From Tritrichomonas musculus (lineage: Eukaryota; Parabasalia; Tritrichomonadida; Tritrichomonadidae), in NCBI GenBank assembly GCA_039105265.1, contig JAPFFF010000018.1, forward strand, positions 2,356,001 through 2,420,000: 64,000 nucleotides of DNA, written 5' to 3'. Numbering within the stretch: the stretch's first letter is position 1; every line of letters starts with the position of its first letter. Shown one piece after another: positions 29,367 to 39,684 of the stretch. The notes below the pieces were generated by a model, which saw nothing but the letters and a program-made list of their open reading frames with translations, did not search any database and had not been told where the DNA came from. Both the position numbers and the translations under genes were made by a program.

Positions 29367-30153
29367 GGACGTGGTAGGACCAAATATAATCTCATTTTTG
29401 TATGTAAAATATCTCATTTAATATTTATTATCACAAAACTTTATCAATTAAATTGCATTAACATTTAAATATATAATACTATTTTACCAATAATTTCAAA
29501 AATTATTCGAGAAGACAATTTGCTGTCATTCAATTTTTATGATATCGGACCTGTTGAAGTATAAATTTTTGAATAAAAAAGTAAATGAATTAAAAAAATA
29601 CTCAATAGGAAATATTCAACAAATGATTAATTTTGATATATTAATAGTTCAAGTGCTACATTTGTGAATTCGCATACTTCTATTCATTTGAAAGTTATGA
29701 ATTTGGTTAAAACAACTTTTTCTAGCACCTCATTAAAATTGAATTTTAATGTATGCAATAAATAATATTATAGTAAACTTACAAATATCCCAAAATTAAA
29801 CTCTATTTAAGAAAAAAGTATAACAAAATTTTTTCAGAATATTGATGATTCTGAAAAATTTTTTTCAAATTACGTAATTTTGGTCAATAGAAAAAGTGAG
29901 CAAGCATGTATATATTTAATAAAAACCATTTATTTTTTGATTAATAAAGTCGTTCTGATGTTCTATTCACTTTAATGTCATTTTTATTTTGGATGCTTTT
30001 CTTTCATATACATAGGAGATCTCATTCATTATTGATTTATTTTAATATTTATCAAATATATAATATAATAATATATTTTAGAACTATAATAACAAATTAT
30101 TTAAGGAGATATTTACACATAAAATTCAAATTATATTTGGTCCTACCACGTCC
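29367..30153. mobile_element. TTAA-flanked inverted-repeat element 3
   Basis: TTAA at 29363-29366 and 30154-30157 flank perfectly matching inverted ends GGACGTGGTAGGACCAAATA (continuing TAA). The 787-bp interior is AT-rich with no transposase. Perfect ends indicate a young, non-autonomous piggyBac- or Kolobok-type element. Confidence 0.8.
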
Positions 30154-30564
30154 TTAATTATGAATAAAATTTCTCAAAAAGTTTTCATAAAATTGAGATA
30201 AAAGTACTAACCACTTTTTTTAAAAAATAAATTTATATAAATAGACATATCTTGGAAATATTATAAAAATTAAAATTATAAATTTAATTTATAAATAATA
30301 GATATAAGTAGAACATTAAAAAACATTTTTTTTTTTTGATTTACTTTTTTACTAAATAATTCAATCCACAAATCACTTTATAATTTAAGAAAATAAAATT
30401 TTTTAATTAAAAGAGCACTTGACTATCCATATTTTCCAAATTACTCTTCCAAAATGCTTTCATTTTAAAAATTTAATAAGATTCATTTTTCTTTGCTTTT
30501 GTAAAAAATTGAATTTAGCCCTAGAAAAAGTTTCAATAATATTCTAAAAGGTTTTAAATTCAAT

Positions 30565-31358
30565 ATAGGTGCAACCTCTAGCTTCTTGTGATACAATCAT
30601 TATTTAAGTAAAATATATTGTTCTATATTAATTTTAAAGCTTGTTATAATTTTTTATAGAGATTTCTGTTGACAATTCCAAGATATAGATAAAATATTTT
30701 TAGGAAAAGATGTGATGTATCAATTTCTTTCAAAAAAAAATTGATTTTATATAAAATCAATTCAAAAAAATAAAATCCATAAAAATATAAAATTCATTCA
30801 AAATTTTTTTCTAAAAAATTCAAAATATAAAGATTTGATACATATTTATAATGAATATATTATTATATTATGAGTTATAACTCTCAAATCAGTTTAATTT
30901 ATTTTCCTTATTGAGATAAAAAAATTTTATTTTTATGATTATTTATATCAAATTGCCATCAGAAAATCCATCATAAAGCTCTCAAAATTCATCAATTCTT
31001 AAGAAATCTTCACCAAATAAAATAAATAATTTATCAAAAAGTTGATATTAAACAAAAGCATATCTCAGTTTTCACAATAACAATTCTTATTAAATTTATA
31101 TTTTAGATATAATATATATAATATAAATTGTATAATGATTTATATTCAATGAATATCACGCATTATAAAAGTTTGAAACCGTTTTTATATAAATATAATT
31201 ATCTTTGTATTTTAATCAAAATATTTAAATTATTTAATAACTATAATAATAATAAACATTATAAAACATATATAATGTATATAAATGATAAAAAATATTC
31301 CATATCATGTGATATATTTTATTGATATTTTTTGGGAAAAAATAGAGGTTGTACCTTT
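30565..31358. mobile_element. Non-autonomous element with 8-bp duplication, possibly P-like
   Basis: AATTCAAT flanks both sides (30557-30564 and 31359-31366). The inverted ends are ATAGGTGCAACCTCTA and AAAGGTACAACCTCTA (right, inward). The 794-bp interior has no transposase. The end ATAGG...CAAC and the 8-bp duplication recall the P-like transposon at 9342 (ATAGGRGGTCCAAC), so it may be a P-derived MITE. Confidence 0.65.
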
Positions 31359-31784
31359 AATTCAATTTAACATTAATATTTTTTTATTGGTCATTTACAA
31401 TTCATTTTTATACTATAAATATATAACAAGTTTTTTTTTCTCTTTCCAATTTTTTATTTTTTATTTGGCTTTCTAATGAATTTATTTCAATAAGTTTTCA
31501 AAAAAATTTTTATCTTATTCAAAAATTTAAGAAAATAATCTATCTTAAATTATTTACCAATTAAACTTTTTCATATAAGTTAAACAATTTGATAATATTG
31601 TTTTTTTTTTTGAACTCTCAAAATCGATCATATTTTTAGTTATTTTTAAAAATTTATGTGCTTCATTTATCTATGAATTTCATTTTTTTTCAATTGAATT
31701 TATTTCAAATCTTATGGCGCTAATACAAACCGTTTGATTGAATACAAAATTTCTTCAATATCGATAAACAATAATAAACCAAGA

Positions 31785-32939
31785 ATGCAAAAGATATCCA
31801 GATCAGGTCTTCATGCCATTCTCGAACTCGCTACAAATGATCTTGATCGCTCGCAACAATTACCTTCTCCAGAAGTTCGTGATCAACTTATAAAAACGAT
31901 TTCTGATTTTTTACAGCAAAAGATTTCTTTTTCAAAAGCTGCCCAAATCTTTAATAGCGCTTGTAATAGTACAACAATTATAAATAGAATGAGAGACATA
32001 GTTGAAGTTGGTGAAAAACCTCTACCCTCATCAGATAACGACGAAGACCATAAAAAATCACGTTCATGGTCAAGCATCGAAGATCATCGACTCCTCGCTG
32101 GCATTCTTCGTAATGGATTAGAAAATTGGTCTACAATTGCTTCATTTGTTGGAAATAATAGAACTAGAGCTCAATGCACTCAAAGATGGGCAAGAGGCCT
32201 TAATCCAAAAATATCAAAAGATACTTGGTCAACTGATGAAGAAACTCAACTTCTTTCTTACGTACGTCAATTTGGAGACAAATCATGGACAAAAATATCG
32301 AAATTACTTGGTACCCGGAGTGACGCGCAATGCCGCTATCACTACCTTCAAATGACAAAAATAATGCATCCTGTTACAATGATTGCTTTAAGACCACGCC
32401 TTTCAATGCCAACTATCCCATCAAATCCAATGATGATGATGACACCAATTACCATACAAATGCCTAATCAACTAGAACCGAGACGGTCATCAATGATTCA
32501 TTTTGGTCGACAGAACTTTCAATTTTTAACACCACAACCAGTGGTTCTCAGACAACTTAGTAATCCATCAATTCAAAATATGCCGACTCAAGCTGTAACA
32601 TCTTTGAATTCATCAATACCAACCAAATCTTCTCCTCAAAATCCATCACCAACTTCGCCAAATCCACAAACATCGAATCCAGTTAATTCGTTTTCTTCTT
32701 TAACAAATGCACCTTCAGGTCAACCACAAATATCAGTATCGACAGTTCAGTTTGCTCAACCAAATTTAAATAATGCACAACAACCCATAATTGTTAACCC
32801 AGATGTACTAAACGTTATTAATCCACCACAAGTTACCATTAAACCAAGTATTGGTCAACCACAGCAAAAATCTCAATCACAACCTCATTCATCTGAAGGA
32901 GCTGTACCAATTGATGGCTTCTTAGAAAATTTCAAATAA
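31785..32939 (+). CDS. R2R3 Myb-type transcription factor, second paralogue
   Basis: The first ATG in frame (31785, MQKISRSGLHAILELATNDL) gives 384 residues; an upstream extension would need a TTG. Two Myb repeats occur at about residues 105-155 (RSWSSIEDHRLLAGILRNGL...NWSTIASFVG, RTRAQCTQRWARGLNP) and 157-205 (DTWSTDEETQLLSYVRQFGD...SWTKISKLLG, RSDAQCRYHY). They match the repeats of the gene at 26700 closely, and the order N-helical, R2R3, low-complexity tail is the same. The tail here is Pro/Ser/Asn/Gln-rich rather than pure Gln. The two genes lie in the same orientation 3.6 kb apart and look like an old tandem duplication. Confidence 0.9.
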   Translation: MQKISRSGLHAILELATNDLDRSQQLPSPEVRDQLIKTISDFLQQKISFSKAAQIFNSACNSTTIINRMRDIVEVGEKPLPSSDNDEDHKKSRSWSSIEDHRLLAGILRNGLENWSTIASFVGNNRTRAQCTQRWARGLNPKISKDTWSTDEETQLLSYVRQFGDKSWTKISKLLGTRSDAQCRYHYLQMTKIMHPVTMIALRPRLSMPTIPSNPMMMMTPITIQMPNQLEPRRSSMIHFGRQNFQFLTPQPVVLRQLSNPSIQNMPTQAVTSLNSSIPTKSSPQNPSPTSPNPQTSNPVNSFSSLTNAPSGQPQISVSTVQFAQPNLNNAQQPIIVNPDVLNVINPPQVTIKPSIGQPQQKSQSQPHSSEGAVPIDGFLENFK

Positions 32940-33413
32940 TTTGTTCATTATTTTTATTATTTATTGATAATCTATTTTTTTTTCTATCACGTATAGATTA
33001 TTAATTATGAATTATAAACCATGAATGAAAATAAGACTGTGACACATATTAATATAATATTTTTCTATTTTAATAAAGTATGTTAATAGTAACACTATTC
33101 ACCTTAATTGATAGTCATTATTTTAAATCAAACATTATTAAGTAAGATTTACAAACATCATTTTATAAAATATAAATATGGAACAAAATTTTAGAAATGA
33201 TTTAATTACTTTTATATGACTTTTTAGTAAAAAGTTTTTACAGCAAAATATTAAAAAGTAACAAAGCAAGTTTGAACTTCAAAATCCTTTTTTTTTACAA
33301 CATCAGATTTGTGAGAACTCATTCAATTTTTTCAATAATACATATAGAGAAAAAACTAAAAAAAATTTTTTTTAAATAAAAACAATAATATAATAATATA
33401 TACATGAAGAAAG
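32940..33413. other. Convergent intergenic region
   Basis: It separates the convergent Myb and coiled-coil genes. AT-rich; nothing recognised. Confidence 0.5.
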
Positions 33414-36400
33414 TTATTGCTCTTTTCCCAGTTCATTAATGCTAATTTTGTGATCATCACATATTCTATCAATTAATATTTTCATCTTCAACTTATCTTC
33501 TTTTAAAGTCTTTTTTTCTGTTTCAGAACTGGCTAGTTTTTCTTTTGTCATATGAAGAGCATTTCTTAATTTTGAAATTCCATCATTTAAGTTAATTCTT
33601 TCTTGATTATATTTAGAATTTGCTTCTTTCAAATTTTTCAATTCTTTTACAAGTGCATCAATTTTTTGATGTGCAACATCAAGTTTTTTCTTAACGTCAT
33701 TTTGTGCATCATATAATTTTGTCGTTTTCTTCCTTAATTTACTGACTTCCCCAAGGAGACGAGTTCTTTGTTTAACAAACGATTCTATTTCATTATGTGA
33801 AGAAATTAATAAATTACGTAAAGTATTCAATTCTTTGAAAAATTGAGAATTTGCTGTAAATTGACCTTTTGCATTTAAATCTTGATCGTTTGATGAATCT
33901 GGAATTGTCTCTAATGGCTGAAGAAGATGGTGAATGCCATGGACAGCATGCGTTATTTCTTCAAATTGCTTAGATACATCTTCTCTCGATTGATTGGCTT
34001 CTTCTAATTCGTTTTTCAATTCATTATTTAATGCGTTTAATGATTGAATCTGTTCTTGCATTTTTAATAATGATTTTTGCGATTCTTCAAGTTTAATTTT
34101 AAGCTGTATTAGTTCAGAATTAGAAGTTGCTAGTTCACTATTTTGCTCATTTAATTGTTGAATTTTATTTAGAAGATTATTTCTATCTTCAATTATTTGT
34201 TGCTTCTGCTGATCAAGAATATTAAATGATTGAACTTGTGATACAAGACTTGTTTTCAATTCTGTATTTTCTGATATTAGTTCATCTCGTTGAAGAGATA
34301 ATTGTTCTGATTCAGAAGTTACGGCTTTTAGTTTTTGTAAAATTGTGGTAGTTTGCCTTTTCAATTTTCGAAGTTCTTTTGCAATGGAGTTTTTTTCATT
34401 TTCTAATGTTAAAATTTTTTCTTTTAAATCTTTTTCATTATTGAATAATTCACCATTCTCTGATTGATATTTGGCCTTTAATAGTTCCATATTCTGATTA
34501 TAATAAGTTTCAATATTTAGTCGATCAACTTTATTTTGATGCTCAAGCGTTTCGATTTGATCTTTCAACAATTTTTTCTCTTCTCGTAATTGCGATAATA
34601 ATTCTGATTGCTCTTGGTTTACTAATTTCAACGATTGAATTGAAGCTGCGTTATCAGACAATTGGCGTTGCAAATCGTAACATTCATTTTGACATTTATT
34701 TTGCTCGATTTGGTTAAGTTTTGCTTCATTTTGGAAATTATTAATTATTTCTTGCAATTCTTCAGCATGATCTTCACTATCTTTTAACTGTTTTTCATAA
34801 TTAAATACTTTTTCTGAAAGTGAAGCTTTTTCTTTTGTTAAACGATCAAGTGTTTCTTTCATATCTGACGAAATTTTTGAATTCAATTCACTTTGATTAT
34901 CTAATACTTCTCTCAATCTTTTTTCAGTTTCCTTCGACTTCTGAATCAGCCTTTGCTTTTCATTTGCTAATGAGTCATTTTCTGAATTTAAATGTCCGTT
35001 TATATCTTTTAATTGATCCAATTGCAAGGAAAGATCAGATATCTGCTTAGATTTTTCGGAAAGAGCAGCTTTTTTAACATTCAATTGCTCAATTGTACTT
35101 TTCAAGTTTGATGTGATCGATTTAATTTGTGAATCAAGCGTGGTACACTTTAATGCGTATTTTTCTTTTTCTTGCTGTTCTAGAGAGAAGCTATTTTTTA
35201 GTTCATCATATTGGCCTTTCAAATCATTTAGTTGAGTTTGATAATTATCAGCATTTTTATTTGCTTTTTGAACATCAAGCTTAGCAGAATTCAAAGATTT
35301 ATTAATTTCTTCAATTTTTTCTTTTAGTGAATTTTCTTTATTCTGATATTGATTCAATTCTCTTTTAATTGAAGAATTTTCTTTTTTGAGTAGATCAAAA
35401 TCAGCAATAAGAATGGAATGAGAAGCTTTTTCGGTACGATACAAATCTTGTACTTGATTTAATTCATTAGTAAGTTTGCTTTTTTCATCCGTTAATGCAG
35501 AAATACTTTTTTGGTTATCTTCCAAAATATCTTTGATATGAGAATTTTCTGCCTGAGATAATGATAAATCTGATTGCAATTTTGATATTTGCCTTTTAAC
35601 TTCATTCAGCTCTTGCCTATATTGCTGGTTTTGTTCATTAATTTCTTTTCTATCTTGAATGGATATCTTTAAATTTTCCCTTTCTTTTGATAATGTTTCT
35701 TTCAATTCATTAATTATTTGAGCATCGTTTTGTTTTTCATCTAATATTTGCTCTGATGATAATTTTAATTCTTTTAATCGTTTTTGTAACATTTTCACTT
35801 TTTCTATTAAAGTTTGATTTTCTGTTATTTTTGATGCCAAACTTTGCTTAGTTTCATCTAAGGCTTTAGCATCGACCATTGATGATATATTATCAAGCTT
35901 TTCTTTTGCTTTGCTTAAAGATTCTTTTAACAGAAGATTGTCTTTCATTATATCACCAATTTGCGATTCCTTATCATTAATTGTTTGCTCTTTTTGTTCT
36001 ATTTCTTCATTCAATTTTCGCACTTGTTGAGATAGTAGAAATCTTTCTTTTTCTGATTCTTGAAAAACTGATTCTGCTTGTAAAACTCTCTTTTTAAAGT
36101 CATTCTCAGATTGTTCTGCTTTTTCACGTAATCGTTTTTCCAGTTCATGTTCGCGCTTTTTTTCATTTATTTCGTCAATTGCATGCTGACATTTATCTTT
36201 TAAATTTTGATTTAAGTCTTTTTCATTTAAATATAACTGATTTATACGATTAATATCGTTCATAAAGCTTTTTTTAGTTTTTTCAAGTAATCCTTGACTA
36301 TGGTTTAATTCTTCCTCTAATGTAGTACATTTTGCTTGGGATGATTGCGAAATTAATTCTGCCTGGTGCAACTGCTTATTTACTTTTTTAAGCTGGTCTT

Positions 36401-37313
36401 GCATTGATTTAGCTTGAGACTCAAATACATTTCTCTCTGATAGACATTTATCATATTTTAATTTTAAAGATTGATTTTCTGAATTCAATTCCATATTTTG
36501 ATCATTTATCTTTTCATTTTCTTCTCTTAACTGAATCGATATTTCTTTTAATTTTCCATTCTTAGTTTGGACCTCTGATAATCTTTGTTTTGTTCGTACA
36601 AAATCAGCTTTATCTGATTCATATTTTGATGATAACTCTCTAGATTCATTGATTATTCTTAAATTTTCATCTTGCCATTGACTCATTTGCTTTCTGGCTA
36701 TTTTAAGCTGAGATTTTAATTGATCACGCTCAACTTTTACTTGTTCATTAGCATAATGAAAATCATTTTTCATTTTTTCCATCTCTTGTTCATATTGAGA
36801 TATCTTTTCTTTTAGCTCAAAATTATTTTGTTGTAGTTCATTTTCTCCTTTTGTATTTAATTCTCGTATTTTTTCAAGTTCTTTGTTCAAAAATTGAATC
36901 TGTGCAGTTGCCTGCTTGAGCGAAGAATTTAAATCATCTCTTACTAACCGAAGTTGAGCAAGTTCTATTGTAGTTTTATTCAGTTGATCTTGAAGAATTC
37001 GTTCTGTATTTTCTCTTGTATCCATTAATCTTTGCTGAACGTAAAGTTGTTCTTTTATTTGCTGATATTTTTTTGTTAATTCAGAAAGTTCTTTCTGATG
37101 CTTTTCTTTCAACTCATTCTTATGTGAATGACTTCGTTTTTTAATTGATTCAAATAAATCTGCTATTTCTGATTGAATCGGAGTATTTGATATAGCTGAT
37201 TCTTCCACACTTGATCGAGAATTGTTTTTTATCGTTTTTTCTTCTCTTGTAAATGTAGATTTCAATTTGGTTTGCGAGCTAGAATTTATATCCTGATTTA
37301 TATCGTCATCCAT
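33414..37313 (-). CDS. Giant coiled-coil protein, 1299 residues
   Basis: Almost the whole protein from about residue 45 to 1290 is a heptad-rich coiled coil of Glu, Lys, Gln, Leu and Ser with few breaks. The first 45 residues are polar and likely disordered (SSSQTKLKSTFTREEKTIKN). No enzymatic domain, GRIP domain or membrane segment is seen. A short weak stretch near 1130-1170 (VHGIHHLLQPLETIPDSSND) interrupts the heptads. Such proteins usually act as golgins, tethers or cytoskeletal/centrosomal scaffolds, and trichomonads have many. The exact role is unknown. The frame is intact. Confidence 0.85.
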   Translation of the reverse strand: MDDDINQDINSSSQTKLKSTFTREEKTIKNNSRSSVEESAISNTPIQSEIADLFESIKKRSHSHKNELKEKHQKELSELTKKYQQIKEQLYVQQRLMDTRENTERILQDQLNKTTIELAQLRLVRDDLNSSLKQATAQIQFLNKELEKIRELNTKGENELQQNNFELKEKISQYEQEMEKMKNDFHYANEQVKVERDQLKSQLKIARKQMSQWQDENLRIINESRELSSKYESDKADFVRTKQRLSEVQTKNGKLKEISIQLREENEKINDQNMELNSENQSLKLKYDKCLSERNVFESQAKSMQDQLKKVNKQLHQAELISQSSQAKCTTLEEELNHSQGLLEKTKKSFMNDINRINQLYLNEKDLNQNLKDKCQHAIDEINEKKREHELEKRLREKAEQSENDFKKRVLQAESVFQESEKERFLLSQQVRKLNEEIEQKEQTINDKESQIGDIMKDNLLLKESLSKAKEKLDNISSMVDAKALDETKQSLASKITENQTLIEKVKMLQKRLKELKLSSEQILDEKQNDAQIINELKETLSKERENLKISIQDRKEINEQNQQYRQELNEVKRQISKLQSDLSLSQAENSHIKDILEDNQKSISALTDEKSKLTNELNQVQDLYRTEKASHSILIADFDLLKKENSSIKRELNQYQNKENSLKEKIEEINKSLNSAKLDVQKANKNADNYQTQLNDLKGQYDELKNSFSLEQQEKEKYALKCTTLDSQIKSITSNLKSTIEQLNVKKAALSEKSKQISDLSLQLDQLKDINGHLNSENDSLANEKQRLIQKSKETEKRLREVLDNQSELNSKISSDMKETLDRLTKEKASLSEKVFNYEKQLKDSEDHAEELQEIINNFQNEAKLNQIEQNKCQNECYDLQRQLSDNAASIQSLKLVNQEQSELLSQLREEKKLLKDQIETLEHQNKVDRLNIETYYNQNMELLKAKYQSENGELFNNEKDLKEKILTLENEKNSIAKELRKLKRQTTTILQKLKAVTSESEQLSLQRDELISENTELKTSLVSQVQSFNILDQQKQQIIEDRNNLLNKIQQLNEQNSELATSNSELIQLKIKLEESQKSLLKMQEQIQSLNALNNELKNELEEANQSREDVSKQFEEITHAVHGIHHLLQPLETIPDSSNDQDLNAKGQFTANSQFFKELNTLRNLLISSHNEIESFVKQRTRLLGEVSKLRKKTTKLYDAQNDVKKKLDVAHQKIDALVKELKNLKEANSKYNQERINLNDGISKLRNALHMTKEKLASSETEKKTLKEDKLKMKILIDRICDDHKISINELGKEQ

Positions 37314-37790
37314 TTTTCTATAAACGTATTCATTTTGCTTTCAATTTTTCCAAATCAAGCCAATTCAATTCCATCAATATTGACTATTAATAATTTTCAA
37401 AAACAAAGACAGCAACATATTCTTACTGAGTAAAAAAAAAAGTTAATTAATCAAATTATGCATGCTTATTATAACTAATTTGAATTTCAAAAATTGAAAA
37501 TAAAGTCTCATTTATAGCGAATAACAAAAAAAGAGATTTATAAATCATTACATTTTGCACATAACTATACTAATTTAATATAAATATTCAAAAATAAAAA
37601 AAATATAGAATTGAAAATAAACTAATCGAAAAAAAATACATAATTAAATAATATATCATAATGGGTATCATCCACGTTTTTATTTTTCTCTTTTAACTAA
37701 AATGAAAAGGAAGCACAGTGCTATAAAAACAAAGGATCAATATTAAATGCTTTTATAAATGAATACGAAATTTTTGAATAAAAAAATTGA
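37314..37790. other. Divergent promoter region
   Basis: It separates the divergent coiled-coil and M18 genes. AT-rich, with GGAAGCACAGTGC near 37708 as the only mixed-base patch. No TCAYTW is obvious next to either ATG. Confidence 0.45.
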
Positions 37791-39044
37791 ATGTCATTTT
37801 CAAATATGATCGATAAAGAGTACTTTGCTGAAACTTTATATAACAACGCTACTCCATATCATTATGTTTCAAATGCTCGTTCAAAATTACTCGCAAATGG
37901 TTTTACAGAAATTTCCGAATCAACTCCAATAAACGAACGCCCAGATAAATTTTTTTTAACCAGAGATGATAGATGCATTTGCGCTGTAAAAATGGGTGAT
38001 AAAAAATGTGGTGTAATTCTTGCAGCTCACAACGATTTTCCTTGCTTCAAGGCAAAAGCAGGCTCAACTTATTCAAGCGGTTTCTTTCAAGTTCGCACTG
38101 CACCTTATGGAGGCGTGTGTATGTCAACGTGGGTTGATCGTGATCTTCGAATTGCAGGCAGAGCTATAATAAAAGATAACAATAATTCAAATACAACAAA
38201 CAAATTATTTTTGACGACTAAAAAAGTGGCTCATATGCCATCACTTGGCATTAGACTCGCACATCATAATTCATTAGCACCAAAATTCAACTCAGAATCA
38301 AGTTTTAATCCAATATTATGCGATCCTATTGAGAAAATCATCGCAGATGAATTAAATATTGAGCAAGAACAAATAATTACAACAGAAACATTTTTTGTAA
38401 GTCAACAGAAACCATCATACGTTGGACCAGACCAATCTATCCTTTGTTCTCAGGGGTTAGATAATCTCACATCATCAATTACCACACTTGACGCATTTTT
38501 ATCTTCAGAAAGTCCATATGTAACAATTCTTGTAGTATTTGATAATGAAGAAGTTGGCAGTCAAACAAGATGCGGAGCAAAATCAAACTTCCTCAAGGGC
38601 GCTTTAAAGCGCATTTCTGGAGAAGATGATGACTCTTTTCCAAAAAGATGTATCTTCATATCTTGCGATAATAACCATGGCTTGCATCCAAATTATCCAG
38701 AACTTACACCACCTAATTCAATAAGGCTTGGAGATGGACCTGTTATTTCATATGACCCAACTTTGTCGTTTTCATCCGAAACGAAAGTAATATCACTTGT
38801 AAAAGACATTGCAAAAAGTGCTAACATTCCAGTAAACGAATATTCTGATAAAAATAGCTCAAGATGCGGCTCTACTTTTGGACCTTTTGTTTCAACTGCA
38901 TTAGGAATTCCATCAATTGATATGGGAATACCAGTTTTAGGCATGCACTCAATCAGAGAAACTTGTTGCTTTGATGATGTCCAAAACTTTCAGAAATTGT
39001 TGATTGAGATTGTAAAGAATTTTGGTGATTATCTCATAGATTGA
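37791..39044 (+). CDS. Aspartyl aminopeptidase-like M18 metallopeptidase
   Basis: A 417-residue protein, a little short of the usual 430-480 of family M18. The zinc and catalytic residues of the family are all visible: AAHNDFPCF (H80), GLDNLTSS (bridging Asp), VVFDNEEVGSQT (catalytic and zinc Glu pair), SCDNNHGLHPNY (Asp ligand), and MGIPVLGMHSIRETC (last His ligand). The GSTFGP motif before it is typical. M18 enzymes are dodecameric dinuclear-zinc exopeptidases that remove N-terminal Asp/Glu (or neutral) residues from peptides in the cytosol or lysosome. No signal peptide is seen, so it is probably cytosolic. Confidence 0.92.
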   Translation: MSFSNMIDKEYFAETLYNNATPYHYVSNARSKLLANGFTEISESTPINERPDKFFLTRDDRCICAVKMGDKKCGVILAAHNDFPCFKAKAGSTYSSGFFQVRTAPYGGVCMSTWVDRDLRIAGRAIIKDNNNSNTTNKLFLTTKKVAHMPSLGIRLAHHNSLAPKFNSESSFNPILCDPIEKIIADELNIEQEQIITTETFFVSQQKPSYVGPDQSILCSQGLDNLTSSITTLDAFLSSESPYVTILVVFDNEEVGSQTRCGAKSNFLKGALKRISGEDDDSFPKRCIFISCDNNHGLHPNYPELTPPNSIRLGDGPVISYDPTLSFSSETKVISLVKDIAKSANIPVNEYSDKNSSRCGSTFGPFVSTALGIPSIDMGIPVLGMHSIRETCCFDDVQNFQKLLIEIVKNFGDYLID

Positions 39045-39104
39045 CAAATGAAATAAATAAAAATTTTTGATGTTAAGAAATTCATTTTAAAAAAGTACTT
39101 TTAA

Positions 39105-39250
39105 TGTTGCGATTATTATTATTATTATTATTTTTTTTTTTTTTTTTTTTTCCTCTTTGGCTGATTTCAAGTTCATAAATAGTATTCAAAATTGAATGAA
39201 AATACATCAAAATAATTTAATTCAAAAAAAAAAAAAAAAAAAAAAAAAGA
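39105..39250. repeat. Long T and A homopolymers flanking a short spacer
   Basis: ATT repeats run into about 20 T at 39131-39151, and about 23 A occur at 39226-39248. They could pair as an inverted repeat around a 70-base spacer just downstream of the M18 stop. Most likely replication slippage. Confidence 0.6.
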
Positions 39251-39269
39251 ACGTTAAGATATCATGACT

Positions 39270-39275
39270 TCATTT
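39270..39275 (+). promoter_or_regulatory. Initiator element TCATTT
   Basis: TCATTT fits TCAYTW and ends 13 bases before the ATG at 39289, supporting the small coiled-coil protein as a real gene. Confidence 0.5.
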
Positions 39276-39288
39276 TATTTATATCACA

Positions 39289-39645
39289 ATGGATTTAAAT
39301 GATCAAACGCAAATGATCACACAACAAAATGAAGATTGCAAGAACCAAAAACATGAACTCGATAAAGTAAACAACTTACTCAAAATTCAAATAAGACTAT
39401 TTCAACAATCAAATCAAGAGGTTGAACGCTTAAGAAAAGAAAACATATTAATGAAGAATAAAATATCAAATTTAGAAGAACTAAGTTCAAAAGCTATTTA
39501 TGAAAATGAGCAATTGAAGAAAAGCTTCAATGGCTTCGATCAATTTTTAGAAATGAAAAAAAGATACAATAAAGCAACTGAATTGATTGCTGAACTATGG
39601 ATCGAAAACCAAAAACTTAAAGAGTTAGTTCAAGAAAAAGATTAA
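39289..39645 (+). CDS. Small coiled-coil protein, 118 residues
   Basis: Residues about 15-115 form a continuous coiled coil (Asn/Glu/Lys/Leu-rich heptads). No other domain is present. A clear initiator, codon use like the neighbours and a normal stop argue that it is a true gene, converging on the helical-repeat gene with a 39-base gap. Function unknown; possibly an adaptor of a larger coiled-coil assembly. Confidence 0.7.
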   Translation: MDLNDQTQMITQQNEDCKNQKHELDKVNNLLKIQIRLFQQSNQEVERLRKENILMKNKISNLEELSSKAIYENEQLKKSFNGFDQFLEMKKRYNKATELIAELWIENQKLKELVQEKD

Positions 39646-39684
39646 TTTTTTTTTTAGTAAAAATATTAATTACAAAATATATTT

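Noticed and set aside
39105-39250. Terminator hairpin after the M18 gene
   Set aside because: It is made only of homopolymer T and A, and such runs occur elsewhere without relation to gene ends.
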